NCBI GenBank assembly: GCA_017311185.1
Contig: JAESUZ010002404.1
Span: 434,001 to 498,000 of the forward strand
Length of the DNA: 64,000 nt
Source: Proteles cristata cristata
Taxonomy: Eukaryota > Chordata > Mammalia > Carnivora > Hyaenidae
Direction: 5' to 3'
Numbering within the stretch: the first letter of the stretch is position 1; every line of letters begins with the position of its first letter. Under the pieces are notes generated by a model, which saw only the letters and a program-made list of their open reading frames with translations, made no database searches and was not told the origin of the DNA. This document shows positions 33,060 through 43,830 of the stretch, in pieces. A program made the position numbers and the translations under genes.

Positions 33060-33650
33060 AAGCAAGACATAGCACACATAAGAGTGACACGGCCAACATT
33101 TGCTTAGCTCTTCACAGTTTACACACATGTAGTGCTTAGAGTGCTAACTCAGTTCAAGGTGCTGCATGCTGATTAGACACTCTTAGTGGCCTTGAAGTGG
33201 CTAAGTACCAAAACCCTTGTTGCAGATGTGGGAAAATTATGTAACAACCAATTAGGTTGTTTGTCTTCTCGAGGGACTGGTAGAAGTTGTCTAGGTGTCC
33301 CCTAGAGGGGCACCATGGTCTAGAATCCCATGACTGTTGCAGCATGGCCTGGTGCATAGGTAGAGAGGGAACAAAAAGAGAAGGAAGCAAGGAGGCACGC
33401 AGTAGCTTCCCAGGTATTTAGGAGAAGGCATGCTGGGGCAAGGGTGCCTTCTTCTGTTCCCACAAATACCCTTGATTCAGTAGGGAAGAGGAACCCAGAC
33501 TCCAGAATGTGTACATGCCATAGGATGAACAAATGTCCAGAATCATGTTTCTGTTAGGAGACTGTGGTTTTTGTGTATCAGCACATTACAACATTATCTA
33601 CCTTTTCAACTGTAACTGATTCCTTTATAATTTGAAGGTCTTTTCCAAGT
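33060..33650. other. Unique sequence
   Basis: No clear repeat. Overlapping reverse-strand frames at 33154-33532 have no recognised domain. Confidence 0.35.
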
Positions 33651-33652
33651 AA

Positions 33653-34020
33653 GAACACATTTCTTAAAAATTTTTAAGTCTTTGTATTTATTGAGAGGGA
33701 GGGAGAGAGAGCACATGGGGAAGGTGCAGGGATAGAAGGAGAGAAAGAATACCAAGCAGGCTCCACACTGTCAGTGCAGTGCTGACTCAGGGATCAAACT
33801 CACAAACGGTGAGATCATGACTTGAGCCTAAATCAAGTGTCAGACACTTAACCAACTGAATCATCCAGGGGCCCCATTTTTTTGTATTGAGAGAAAGGAG
33901 AAAGTGGGGGGGGGGGAGAACGAGCAAGTATGAATGGGGGAGGGGGAGGAGAGACAGAATCTTAAGTAGGCTCCATGCTCAACTTGGAGCCCAACTTGGG
34001 GCTCAATAGAATACATTTTT
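33653..34020 (-). mobile_element. Two SINE units in tandem, older type
   Basis: First unit 33664-33876: reverse SINE with decayed head 'accaactgaatcatccaggggcccc'. Second unit 33885-34009: 'attgagagaaaggagaaag', a G-run at 33908-33917 and a body ending 'ggagcccaacttggggctcaatag' with the head missing. The direct repeat 'gaacacattt' (33651) and 'gaatacattt' (34010) brackets the pair, suggesting one insertion later split, or one SINE inserted into the A tail of another. Confidence 0.75.
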
Positions 34021-34374
34021 AATCACTTTCTCAGAATTCCTAAAAAAAAGACAAAGAAGAGTACAACAAAGTGTGTTGTCAATAAGTAACCAACAAATCT
34101 CAACCAGACCATCATCTTTAAGGGTTAAATTTGGCTTTCATATCTTGTTTGCAAATGACTTCATATTTTGCTCCTTGGACCTCACTCCCTTATGTGGTCC
34201 CATTTTAGAAGAGTTCTTTACCAGCATTAAATAATACTAGGTATCATTTATTGATGATGGCCATGTGTCCCTCCTAATCTCTTATTCTTTGCAGTAGGAA
34301 AATCTCCATTATCTAAGATGAAGAAATGGAGGTTAATAGAATTGAAATAATGACATATTGTTCCCAAACTCTTA

Positions 34375-34580
34375 GAGACAAGAGTTTGGAGTCAGACAAG
34401 TCTCTGTACAAGTCCAGACTTGCTGCATACTTGCAAAGTCATTTAAGCTTTCTGTGCCTTAGTTTCTTCCTCTGTAAAATGGGGATAACAATACTTACCT
34501 GATGGGGCTATTGTGAACATTATAAGAGATGGTATGTGTAGGAGACTTGGTACCCAGCACATTGTAAATGAAAGCAAGCA
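34375..34580 (+). repeat. MIR SINE, near full length
   Basis: 'gagtttggagtcagacaagtc', 'gcctta.gtttcttcctctgtaaaatggggataacaatacttacc', 'ggggctattgtgaacattataagagatggtatgtg', 'cccagcacattgtaaatg'. Confidence 0.8.
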
Positions 34581-35000
34581 AGGCCATGTTAACCTCATTT
34601 ACTCCCTTTCCAAACAGATACTGTAGGTTTGGAATAGTGCCAGCTCTCACTTGTGTGCACCAAATACGCTCGTCTTTTTTATCATACTCCTGCTGGGGCA
34701 ATTGCTCTCAATCAGAAAGACAAGAGATTTTCCTTCATTATTCCAGTGCACCTGGATGAGCCGATGTGATGGCTGCCTACAGTTTGGGGAGTTTCCCCTT
34801 CTCTAGCCAATTACTTCCATAATTGCTCACTTCTCTATTATTGTGAGCCGGGAATTTGTGGTTATGGAACCTCCTCCTGTTTGGTTGTCTGTTGAGCTGA
34901 AGAGGTACTTCTGTTGCAGGTTGTTTGGAAGTTTTCTATACTGGTTACTTATCAACATCAGCAGAACAAAGATGATTAATATATGTCCATGTTTGCCAAC

Positions 35001-35325
35001 TCCTACCTTGGAGATTCTGATTCAGTAGGGCTTGGGATTTGTATTTTGGAGAAGAAGGGGGGAAATGGTGGGGGAAAGGGAGAGAGGCAAACCATGAGAG
35101 ACTCTTAAATGCTGAGAACAAACTGAGGACTGATGGATGTGTAGGGGAAGGGGGGAGATGGGCATGGAGGGGGGAACTTGTAGGGATGAGCACTGGGTGT
35201 TATATGGAAACCAACTTGACAATAAACTATTTGTAAAAAAAAAAAAAAAAAGAAAGATAAAAGAAAAACCTTTGCTCACTGACTGGGATGCGCAGCCTGG
35301 TTGAGAACCACTGGGTGAGGAATCT
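35001..35325 (-). repeat. MER5A-like DNA transposon split by an L1 3' end
   Basis: Left: 'gagattctgattcagtagggcttgggatttgtatttt' (35011-35047). Right: 'gatgcgcagcctggttgagaaccactggg' (35289-35316). Together these are the middle and end of MER5A. The L1 piece between them explains the break. Confidence 0.55.
35048..35254 (+). mobile_element. Short L1 3' end inserted in MER5A
   Basis: Strongly 5'-truncated L1: 'ggagaagaaggggggaaatggtggggg', 'ggcaaaccatgagagactctt', 'gagcactgggtgttatatgg', 'caataaactatttgt' and a poly(A) run at 35236-35252. Same 3' end type as at 23.6 and 28.7 kb. About 200 bp. Confidence 0.9.
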
Positions 35326-35474
35326 GGTCGAAGGAGAATTGAGTGCGTTTATCAGATGTTCTCTTTAGTGTGACTATCAGATGGCCATTTTATCCCCATA
35401 TATCATGGCTGGAAAGAATGAATTGAACAGTGATTGAATCCCAGATAAACTTTCACATGTTAGGCCATTAAGTC

Positions 35475-35625
35475 TTCTCTACCACCTAGAAGATCAGCAA
35501 TATTGTCTATTTTACAGGTACAGAAACTATGGCCCAGATAGATGCTGTAATTTGCACAACTATTCAGCAGACCTAGGATTCCTATAAAGGATTCTCTGCC
35601 TTTGAGTCCAGAGCTCCTTCTCTTA
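35475..35625 (-). repeat. MIR fragment
   Basis: 'tgtctattttacaggtacagaaactatggcccagatagatgctgtaatttgcacaactattcagcagacctaggattcc' follows reverse-strand MIR order. Confidence 0.65.
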
Positions 35626-35639
35626 CAGTTCAGGTGGGT

Positions 35640-36000
35640 GAATCATGAGGAGCCAGTCATTTTACTGAGGTCATGACTAGGTTAAATTATCTCGAGAGTC
35701 ATGCTTTAAGAGATCACAGTGAGGATGTTTTGATAGGTCCAACCAATCCCTGGTAAGTCTGGGCAGGCTTTATGGAAGAGGTGACTTCTGGAATGAGCTT
35801 TAAAAAGGAGGATACCATTTTGTTTGGAGGAGAGGAGTTGGGTGTACATTGCATGAGAAGTGAGGGAAGCAGCATGGAAAAAAAAAACCCAGCCCCCAGG
35901 AGTGCTGCTTTTGGAAGGGAGAGTGAAAAGGTTGCAGAGACTCTAGGGAAGGTGTGAGGGAACTGGCTGGCCTTTGGAAATCCTTTAAAAACCCTCTGAA
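35640..36000. repeat. Ancient interspersed repeat remnant, uncertain
   Basis: 'gtctgggcaggctttatggaagaggtgacttctggaatgagcttt' matches the second landmark of the unnamed old family seen at 4432 and 53455. An A-run lies at 35879-35887. Confidence 0.35.
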
Positions 36001-36029
36001 ACAGGAAGCCTTTAGAAACTATTCAAGTA

Positions 36030-36135
36030 ACTGCTCATCATTCTCCAGTTGACGAGATTATGGAAATGACATCACCTGTAGCAATTTGACTATTAGAGCA
36101 CAAGAATGCTTAATTAAGAAGAATTATTGAATTGA
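36030..36135. other. Possible regulatory-type AT-rich stretch
   Basis: Non-repeat DNA with 'atgacatcacctgtag' (CRE/AP-1-like and E-box-like words) and 'cttaattaagaag' (homeodomain-like). Based only on word content; no conservation data available here. Confidence 0.2.
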
Positions 36136-36414
36136 ATTAGCCTCTGTTGATATGCAGAGGGGTTTCTTCCCTTACATTTATTAAAGTACTTGTTGCATGT
36201 CAGGATGTAATTAAAAGCTAATATTAAACTCTTTAAGAAAATCAGCTCAATCACAAGAAAGTCTAACCTATGAGTTGAATATATATGTATTACAGCCTTT
36301 GGTGAAGGTGTGGTGGCAGAGAGAACAGTCTGCCTTGTGCAAGTTAGGGGATTTTCTAAAGCAAGGTGGTACCATATAATTTCCAAGATGTCCAAACTGA
36401 AGCATCTCAGTACA

Positions 36415-36478
36415 TTCATTTATTTATTTATTCAGCAAACATTTCTGGCTACCTGCTATGTAGTCAGGCCCTGGGTTT
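36415..36478 (-). repeat. Left half of an old repeat split by a retrovirus
   Basis: 'tttatttattcagcaaacatttctggctacctgctatgtagtcaggccctgg' is the end of the old unnamed family. The continuation resumes at 41886 after the retrovirus ('ctgtgttaattatggagg'). Confidence 0.5.
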
Positions 36479-36859
36479 TGGAGGTCACTGAGAGGACATG
36501 GCCTCTGGCTGACCCAGCAGGTGCACCTGGGCAATGGGAAGCTCCTAGTGCCCCTCCCTGTCCTTGGGATGTCTGTTTCCCCCAGTGTTCCCACAGCTGG
36601 AGCCATTTTAAGGATGCAAACTGGAGAGAGTAATGTGTTATTGAGACCATCTGGATGGTGTAATGACTCAACCCCCTTAAGGCTTCTTTATAAATTTCAG
36701 ATGCTGGCAGGCGGGTGTGGAGTTTTGCTCATCTTCCCTTGGCCCAAGACAAGCGTGAAAGTAAGTTTCCTTACTTGTTAAACCTGCCACGGACCTGTCT
36801 AGGAGTGGCCTCTTTCTTTAGTCTGTCCTTGTCCACTGGGACCGGTTTGCAAACCAGCA
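36479..36859 (+). repeat. ERV 5' LTR
   Basis: Starts TGGAGGTCACTGAGAG and ends CCAGCA before the primer site. Aligns through its length with 41515-41885 (for example 'ccattttaaggat.caa', 'gaccatctgg', 'gacaagc.tg', 'taagtt', 'actg.taaaactgcca'). A TATA-like 'ctttataaat' lies at 36687 and a decayed poly(A)-signal-like word near 36779. Confidence 0.88.
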
Positions 36860-36861
36860 AT

Positions 36862-36879
36862 TGGTGAGCCAGCTTGGGT
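36862..36879 (+). promoter_or_regulatory. ERV primer-binding site, tRNA-Arg-like
   Basis: 'tggtgagccagcttgggt' starts two bases after the LTR end. The first 12 bases match the complement of the tRNA-Arg(ACG) 3' end at 11 positions, the rest poorly. The position is what a retroviral minus-strand primer site requires; the tRNA identity is my inference from memory of the tRNA. Confidence 0.55.
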
Positions 36880-38240
36880 CAGAAGAAATGAGTCTTGGGG
36901 AAGAGGCATCTGCGGAGGAAATCCGGGGTTGGCCATCCACCTCTGTGTGGCGAGGGGTGGCCCATGTGCTAGATGCTGTGGACCACCCTGTGACACCCCA
37001 GCAATGCACTTGTCTGAGGAACTGGGCAGAGCCTACTACCACAGAGAAGGGAAGCCCAAGGCGATCACAGTGGGCGGGCCTCTACTGGGAGCAGCTCTGC
37101 GGGCTCTACGGGCTCAACTAGGGGCTGGAGCTCAACTTAGAAAGAAGGCAGACCTGAAGTTAGAGGACAGGCGAGTGTCCACTGCTCCACGGGATTTCGG
37201 GCCAGCAGGCAAGGTGGGAGAGTAAGATAATCATTTGGAGAACTTAGCATGTGGTTTTGCAAAGCTAGGAGGGCACACGGTGGATTAAGGTCTGTGCATT
37301 TGGAATAAGACCTGATTGAGTGGCCAGGATGAGGAATGCCTGGGAAAGTGAGAAGGATGAAGGGGAGTATGTTGTGATAGTGAAACAGACGGAATGCCCC
37401 ATGCCATCTAACCCCTAACACAACGGAAAACAAAAGCATACCAGCAGGAACCCTGGCCAACAGGGCAGCCCCCAACTCAGGAAATGTTTGTGATGAAACA
37501 ATATATTCCCATTGAGCTTACTGGTTTAGCTGCTAAGTTTCAGCAAAAAGCCAGGGTAAGTAGCCAGGTGTTGCTAGGGCCACTATGGGGATGGGGAGAG
37601 GTGGCATTTCTCTGGGAAGAAGGCAGAGAAAATGAGCTCATCACCACACACCCTGCTTTCTGGTAGTGCCTGCATGGCCTTGGGGTGGGGATTAAGGTAT
37701 TCATGCTCTTATAGATGGATTATTCTAGCCTGTAGGTAGGCTTGGCTCAGCGACAGTCATTGCCCTGGTCATGGGACCATGGAAATCCATAGAGGAGGTA
37801 TATAAAACAAATCTTGAGGGTGCTGGCAATAAGCCAGTCTATCTACATCTTTGTCACTGAATGTCTTGATGGAGCCGCATTCACTGAAAGAATGCCCAAA
37901 GCATCTGGTATAGGACATGGATATCCTTGCTGAGTTCAGTTGTAGGACAAGACCTGTATGATATTGGGCAGTCTACTGCTGATCTGGGGAAAACTGACAA
38001 ATTCGAGGAACTGGTACCAGCTGTGAGAAAGTTCCAAGATAAGGAGGAAATTTAAAAAGCCAAACGGCTATCCCAATTGGCTGTAAATAAAGTATGCAGA
38101 AGTGTAACCTGTAGGTGGTTTGACCTTCTTGCTACCCAGACACTACCTAAAAAGTAAAACCAGCAGCCCAATGGTGGTCTGCATGTGGAAAGGCTTAAAA
38201 CCTGAACAGGTCAAACCTTCCCAATCTACTCTCCCTGGGT
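36880..38240 (+). pseudogene. ERV leader and gag remnant
   Basis: The leader and first part are GC-richer than surrounding DNA. From 37484 a 60-codon open stretch contains ELTGLAAKFQQKARVSSQV, a capsid-like helix-rich block typical of Gag. It then breaks into all three frames. No intact zinc knuckle is readable near 38110-38210, where the nucleocapsid should lie. Non-functional. Confidence 0.5.
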
Positions 38241-38429
38241 CTGTTGTCCCTGGTACACCTCCTGCTTCCTTAGAGGCCTCCAGGTTCTAGTCCAATTGGG
38301 GTGGGTGCCTCCTGTGCCCTGGGTATAGGATACAGGCCAAGGTTGTCTCCAGGTGAGGGCCATTGCAGACAATCGGGGTACCATGTTGAGCTCCCTGTTC
38401 ACTGGTTTCCCCTCCCCCGCCACCTTCCA

Positions 38430-38580
38430 AAATAAACAAAGTAAGGATTCCAGTTGATCTTGGAGCCAAATATATTGTAATACATAGTAACCCTCAAAAG
38501 TTTTCTTCCCTTCAGTGCTATTGGTGATTACAAAGAGCAGATGTTTATGTCTGAGAGATACTTTGAAAAATGCTAACTGA
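38430..38580 (+). pseudogene. ERV protease remnant
   Basis: Frame at 38432 gives 'RIPVDLGAKYIVIHSNPQKF'. An aspartic protease would have D-T-G or D-S-G; here D-L-G-A at 38456-38467. Stops follow within 30 codons. The 171-codon frame on the opposite strand (38226-38741) is antisense to this decayed region and is not a gene. Confidence 0.5.
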
Positions 38581-38941
38581 GTGTTTTCACTTATAAGAGA
38601 GAACACTGTATGCTCTCTGTACATTTCTGTTGATGAATTTCTCCTCTGGGTTAGACTAGTTAAAAGTAGTGCTGAGGGGAAACACCACCTGGGAACAATT
38701 AAGTCTATTATGCCTGGGAAGAGTGGTTTAACTGTCAACATACATTGCCTGGGTGTGAGGGGAGAGTAAGGAAAGAAGAGAAACTATCAGAACCACACTG
38801 AATGGGTGTTTTACACTCTGCCCATGGTGATTTTAACAGCTTGGTACAGCTGGTAACAATGCTGGTTGGCTCATGGCACCTGACTGGACTACCAAAAATT
38901 AAACAAGATCATGTCCCCATCCATGCAGCTCTGACTAATGT

Positions 38942-39197
38942 TGCCACTATCTTAACTTTTTAATGTTTGCTTATTTTTGAGAGAGAGAGAGGGTGAACAT
39001 GCTAGAGTGCTTGAGCCAGACAGAGCACAAGCAAGAGAGGGGTAGAGAGAGCAGGAGACCCAGAATTTGATGCAGGATCTGAACTTTTAGCACAGAGCCC
39101 AACACGGGGCTCAAACCCACAAGCTGTGAGATCATGACCTGAGCCAAAGTCCAACATCCAACCGACTGAGCCACCCAAGCCCCCTGCCACTATCTTA
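38942..39197 (-). mobile_element. Felid SINE inside the ERV
   Basis: Element about 38955-39184: 'ttttgagagagagagag', 'tagcacagagcccaacacggggctcaaaccc', 'gagatcatgacctgagccaaagtcc', head 'gactgagccacccaagcccc'. Target duplication 'tgccactatctta' at 38942 and 39185, so it is younger than the ERV. Confidence 0.93.
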
Positions 39198-39429
39198 GAT
39201 ACCTTGGTCGTGGTCCTAGTAGTGTACCATGCTGAATTAAGCAAATGTTTTTTTTTGTTTTGTTTTGTTTTTTGTTTTTTGTTTTTTTTTAAGATGCCCC
39301 TGGCCATGGAGTTACAAGACCATTTGCCTTCATGTGGGATGGCATGATAATGGAACTTTTAAGTACTTCCCCAAAGCATAAGCCCCATAATAAGTCTTGG
39401 GATGGAGGCATGAGTTATGTCCCCATTCT

Positions 39430-40640
39430 CCTCCACAACAGTAAAATGGGTCTATTAGATCAAGTACCTTACCATGTAAAGACTTGATTTTGCTGCAGGG
39501 CACTCTGCAGACTGCTGGAGCATCTGCAAGGGAGAGGATGGGTGGTAAACCCACAAAACATTGCAGACCCAGGCACTGCCATAGTTTTGGGGAGTCATTT
39601 AATGGGTAAGATGTGCATTGTCCCAGAAGCTATGATTGACAAGGTGCAAGCCCCTATCCAGCTCTTAAAAACATGAAAGAGATGCAACCTTTGTAGGGAA
39701 TTTTTGTTTGGGGAATTTTTGTTTTCCACCTGGCCTTTTTCATTGATACTTCCTGGTAAAGAAAGGGCACTTCTCTGTGCGGGACTAGGGATCAGAGCAG
39801 CAAGCTGCTTTTAAAGGCAAAAAATATAGTGAAGTAAATTAAAGCCTTGGCAATCTCCTGAGCAGGGATACCATTTGAATTAAATGTATCTGTGACTTCA
39901 AAAGGTGTGGATTGGGCACTGTGACAATCAACAGAAGGAGAGGCTACTCCTAGGACTTTGGTCCCATAGAGCAATAGCTCCTAACAGTGTATATAGTATT
40001 CCTACAGGTAAAACTCTTTCTGGTAAGAACTCCCCTTCTTCTCAAAGAGTGAGTTGAGAATATGCTCCATCAACCCACCTCTGCCATGGCTCAAATTCCC
40101 ACTTTGACTAAGTGACATCCCTAATGGCAGCAGAGGAGCGTCTGTTCGCCAGCCCACTGTCTCTAGAAATGTGGATGCTACTAGGCCCTGTAGAGTGTGT
40201 AGATCTTCCAAATGCCTCTACCACTATTACCCCTGATGCCTGGCACACAGCTGAGTCTGGTCTAGGCAAGCCATGCACATGGACTACAGCCACTATTCTT
40301 CCCAACACTGACCCGATTTGGAAAGAAACTAGAAGGAACTACAGTAGCTAGTGAGCTGAACTCCGGGATGGCTGGTGATCGCTCATGATCACTGGCTGTT
40401 CGCCCTTTGCACTGATAGTTGGGCTGTTCTAAAGAGATTAACTTTGTGTCTTGAACAATGGAAAGCCAAGGGGTGCATGGTCATGAATAAGCCCCTATGG
40501 ATTTAGGATATGTGAAGAAACAAGTTCACCAGCAAGAGTCTGAGGCAATCCTTTCTGTTTTTCACATCCTAGCTCATAAGTCACTGACATCCTCTGGCAA
40601 TAGAGAAGCTGATGCCATAGCCTAGATATGAACCCTAACA
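39430..40640 (+). pseudogene. ERV pol remnant: RT thumb/connection and RNase H
   Basis: Around 39600-39990 the translation reads RT connection-like blocks ('FELNVSVTSKGVDWAL' at about 39876) in shifting frames. RNase H begins near 40230 ('PDAWHTAESG', where the first catalytic Asp of the T-D-G motif is not preserved) and ends near 40610 with G-N-R-E-A-D, the conserved last motif. Stops and frameshifts throughout. Confidence 0.65.
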
Positions 40641-41220
40641 TCTGGCCCTTCAGTAGATACAGCAGATTGGGAGCATAAAAAGACTAAGCACTGCATGTCC
40701 TGAGTGGGAGCCAAGGGTGCCATTTAATATAGTCTTAGCTTGTCTTGTGTGTTCTGAACAATTCCTAAGGTAACTGCTAACTGTCAGGCCATCCACTGGA
40801 GTTACCAACTGGTGAGGGATTGGAAAATGGATGATGCTGCCCCCCTCCCTCTGAGTGAAGATTCCAAATATCCCTCAGTTTGTATGGACACTGTCTGATC
40901 TAAGCTTTCTCCCATTTACATGTGAACCAGGGTACAGCCATTAGAAGATTAGAAAAACTGAATACCATTTATGGATAACCTTGTTGGATAGATCATGATG
41001 AGTGTAGGAACATACGTCAAAGGTCATTTTCTAAAAAAACTGACCAAAGAACAGGGCATTAATGATTCCATTTCCCCAATAACCCATAAGCAACTGGGTT
41101 GCTTAAATATTTTATATAATACAAATTATACTACTAACAAAACCACCTTGGATAGGTGGACTGAAGTACTATCCCAGGCTTTAATATATCTTAATAATCA
41201 GTAGTCTTTCACCCCATATG
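40641..41220 (+). pseudogene. ERV pol remnant: integrase
   Basis: Expected position for integrase. The best-preserved piece is the frame at 40995-41201 ending 'WTEVLSQALIYLNNQ', similar in kind to the region after the integrase core. The catalytic D,D-35-E residues could not be placed. Confidence 0.45.
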
Positions 41221-41514
41221 CCAGACTGCTGAAGGACAGAGCACCACAAAAGAATGGAAATCACAGGAAACAATCACTGCCCTGACTTTCAGTGGATCAA
41301 CATGCTATGCTGCTGAGAACAGCAAACTTCATCATACCTGGGAGAGGTGTTACCTACTAGAATTAGCAACTGAATGTCTCACCAGAATAGTGCAGCCAGA
41401 TAGCCACCAATGAGCTACCTCCGAGCTAGTAAAACCCTTTGACCACTCAGGGCACATTGTGGAAGAATAGAGAACATATAAGATTGTAAGAGCCAGTCAC
41501 AAGGGGTAGAATAT
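41221..41514 (+). other. ERV 3' internal tail, no env
   Basis: Only about 290 bp lie between the integrase remnant and the 3' LTR, too short for env. A purine-rich 'aaggggtaga' at 41500-41509 is in the position of the polypurine tract. Confidence 0.5.
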
Positions 41515-41885
41515 TGGAGGAGGTCATTGAGAGGATGTTACCACCAGTTGACCTAAGAGCTGGTGGGCCATTGGAGGCTCCTCACCCTGTCCTCTGTCCT
41601 TGGAATACATTTTTTCCTACCATTCCCACAGTTTTAAGGATTCAACCTTGAGAGACAAATGTATTGGGACCATCTGGGCAATAGACGTGTCTCAATCCCG
41701 TTAAGGCCTCTAAATGAACTTTTAACACTTTGGTGGGCATGAGTGGAGATCTTATTTTGCAGCCACCAAAGACAAGCCTTGTATGTAAGTTCTCTTACTG
41801 ATTAAAACTGCCACCTGCCATTCTAGTGTGGTCTACCTCTTTGCTCATTTTCCACTATGTATGTGGGCCAGTTTATAGAGCAGCA
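41515..41885 (+). repeat. ERV 3' LTR
   Basis: Starts TGGAGGAGGTCATTGAGAGG, ends GAGCAGCA. A poly(A)-signal variant 'attaaa' at about 41801 is at the expected place. Right flank 'ctgtgtta' and left flank 'ctgggttt' are similar but not an exact target duplication. Confidence 0.86.
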
Positions 41886-42115
41886 CTGTGTTAATTATGG
41901 AGGAGAAAGAAATAGTCCCTCCCTATTTTTGTCCAATATGAGAAGGTAAAAAGTAAATATATTTATAAGATTACAAAATAGTATATATTTTTTTGCTACA
42001 GTAGAGCTGTGTTTATAGGTTAAGAGTGCCTAGAGAAGGGATTTGGTCAGAAAGGAGCTTTCTAAAGGACTGATAGAGTGTAGCTGAACAGATCCAAGTA
42101 TGGTTATGTGAAGTA
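41886..42115 (-). repeat. Right half of the old repeat split by the ERV
   Basis: 'ctgtgttaattatggaggagaaagaaatagtccctccc' continues the family interrupted at 36478; later 'gagaagggatttggtcagaaaggagctttctaaaggactg'. Confidence 0.45.
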
Positions 42116-43610
42116 CAGAGGTCTAGCACCAAAAGAATATGGTGAAGTTCATGCACCAGTGACCGTAATTGCCATAGCAAAAGCAACAGCAAAACAGCTC
42201 AGTGTGAACATGGCTTTGGACTTTGAGTGTGGTGAAGGAGGCTGCTGACATAAGTCTGGACGTGGGAGACAGAAGGCATGCTATGAGGGCTATTGCTTGC
42301 CGACTCACAAGCTTGAACTTCGTGAAGATCCAGGGATGATATAACCAGAATTTTTTGTTTTTATGCAAAAAGTAATTTTCTGGCTTTGGTGGTTGATAAT
42401 GATATAGGGTAACTGTAAGGAATCAGATTAGGGTTGGGAACCAAGGATTTGGCATTGTCAGGGCTCTCCATTGCTCATCTACCTCTCCTTTTCAAATGTT
42501 GGCCTTAGCCTCACCTATTGCATTCAGTATTCCCCCACAGGGAAGAAGACATGAGGACCCATTTCATTTGTCAGCATCTGTATCACAGATCTGGGGGAAG
42601 GACTCTGGCTAGCCTTGCCTGGACTGACCAATCTTGCCAGTGATGTGAGATACATGACAGCCTTGGGTATTAAAAAGCTCACTCCACAGGAGGAGTAGGA
42701 GGGTACCAAAACCGGAGGTGAGGAGAGAGGCGATGAATCCTGAATTGATATAGTAACAGAAGAAACAGTGAGCTAGGGCAGGGTCAAAAATATGAAGGAG
42801 ACTGAACCCACAGAATGAAGGAATTGTCTGAGGGGGAAGCGAAAAAGAATGTGAGGTTTGAGGAGTGTGTGATGTCGGTCTTACTTTCCTACTTGATAAG
42901 CTGGGTGGAGATAGTTGTATTTGAGCTGTGGGGAGATACCGTTTATCATAGGAAAGAGGAAATTCAGTTTTTATATTTTCCTTCCCATGACTACTTAAAC
43001 CTTGCCTGATTTTCCCCCCAAAGAAAATAGTTGTCCGCTTTAATGTAAAAACTCAGTATAAGTTTAATTTTCACTAAATATCTGAAATGGTTGATGTTCT
43101 TACATAGGTCTTCATTAGCAGGTTAACACTTGAAGTAACCTTCAAATAATTGGGCTGGGAAAGATGGCTGTGAGAATTCAAAGAAAGAAAGGCTGTATGA
43201 TGCTTGTGGGGTCTGTTCACTATGTCCACACAGCCCAAAATAGTTTATGCTAAACTGAGCAAGTAGGTCTCTTAATAAGATTGTTGTTTCTTGGGAGAAT
43301 TTTGTGTTTGTAAGCATATGAAATGTAATAAAACTGGATTTCTTATTGTTTATAAATGGACATAGTTCTGACCTTTAATTAATTCAGGCTGTCCTCTCTA
43401 GTAGTTGGATTAGTAGGATCTCCTGGATGTTGACTGGAAACGTTGAACACTTGCAGCAACAATGTCTTTGTACACCATCTTACTCTGCCTCAAGTGCCCC
43501 TTCCCATATTTCCAGTTGGGCAAATTCTGACTGACCCTTCAAGATTTCCCCTTAATAAAATTAATCCCAGTTTCCCATGATCTTCTGTTTTGTTCATACC
43601 TCTATCAGGT
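42116..43610. other. Unique sequence
   Basis: No repeat, RNA gene or coding exon recognised over 1.5 kb. Short frames at 42123, 42524 and 42815 carry no domain. Confidence 0.4.
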
Positions 43611-43617
43611 ATTAAGC

Positions 43618-43830
43618 CCAGCAGTTAAGAACATGGTCTTTGATTTGACCCACATTCAAGTTAGCTTTTGTGAAGTCTTAGACAAATTACTTTACTTCTT
43701 TAAGCCTCTGTTTTCTTACTCTGCAATAGGCCTAATAACAGTGCATTTAATATTATTGCAAAGACTAAATGTTATCTTGCACATGAAGTGTTTAGTGCAC
43801 TGACACATATAAATGTTCAACAAGTGATGA
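43618..43830 (+). repeat. MIR SINE, near full length
   Basis: 'agcagttaagaacatggtctttgatttgacccacattcaa', 'cttagacaaattactttacttctttaagcctctgttttctta', 'caaagactaaatgttatcttgcacatgaagtg', 'agtgcactgacacatataaatg'. Confidence 0.8.

Larger units (their letters stand above)
36479..41885 (+). mobile_element. Endogenous retrovirus, LTR-gag-pro-pol-LTR, no env seen, decayed
   Basis: Two LTRs of about 381 and 371 bp in the same orientation flank about 4.66 kb. The internal region has a primer-binding site, gag-like DNA, a protease remnant, RT/RNase H and integrase remnants in retroviral order, all with many stops. No env-sized region remains between the integrase remnant and the 3' LTR (about 300 bp). 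The LTRs differ by roughly a quarter of positions by eye, so it is old. A SINE has inserted at 38.95 kb. The class is uncertain: the primer site suggests an arginine-tRNA-primed class I element, while absence of env would also suit ERV-L. Confidence 0.85.

Noticed and set aside
38226..38741. 171-codon reverse-strand open frame, the longest outside L1
   Set aside because: It is antisense to the decayed gag/pro part of the endogenous retrovirus, has no recognised domain and no promoter or splice context.
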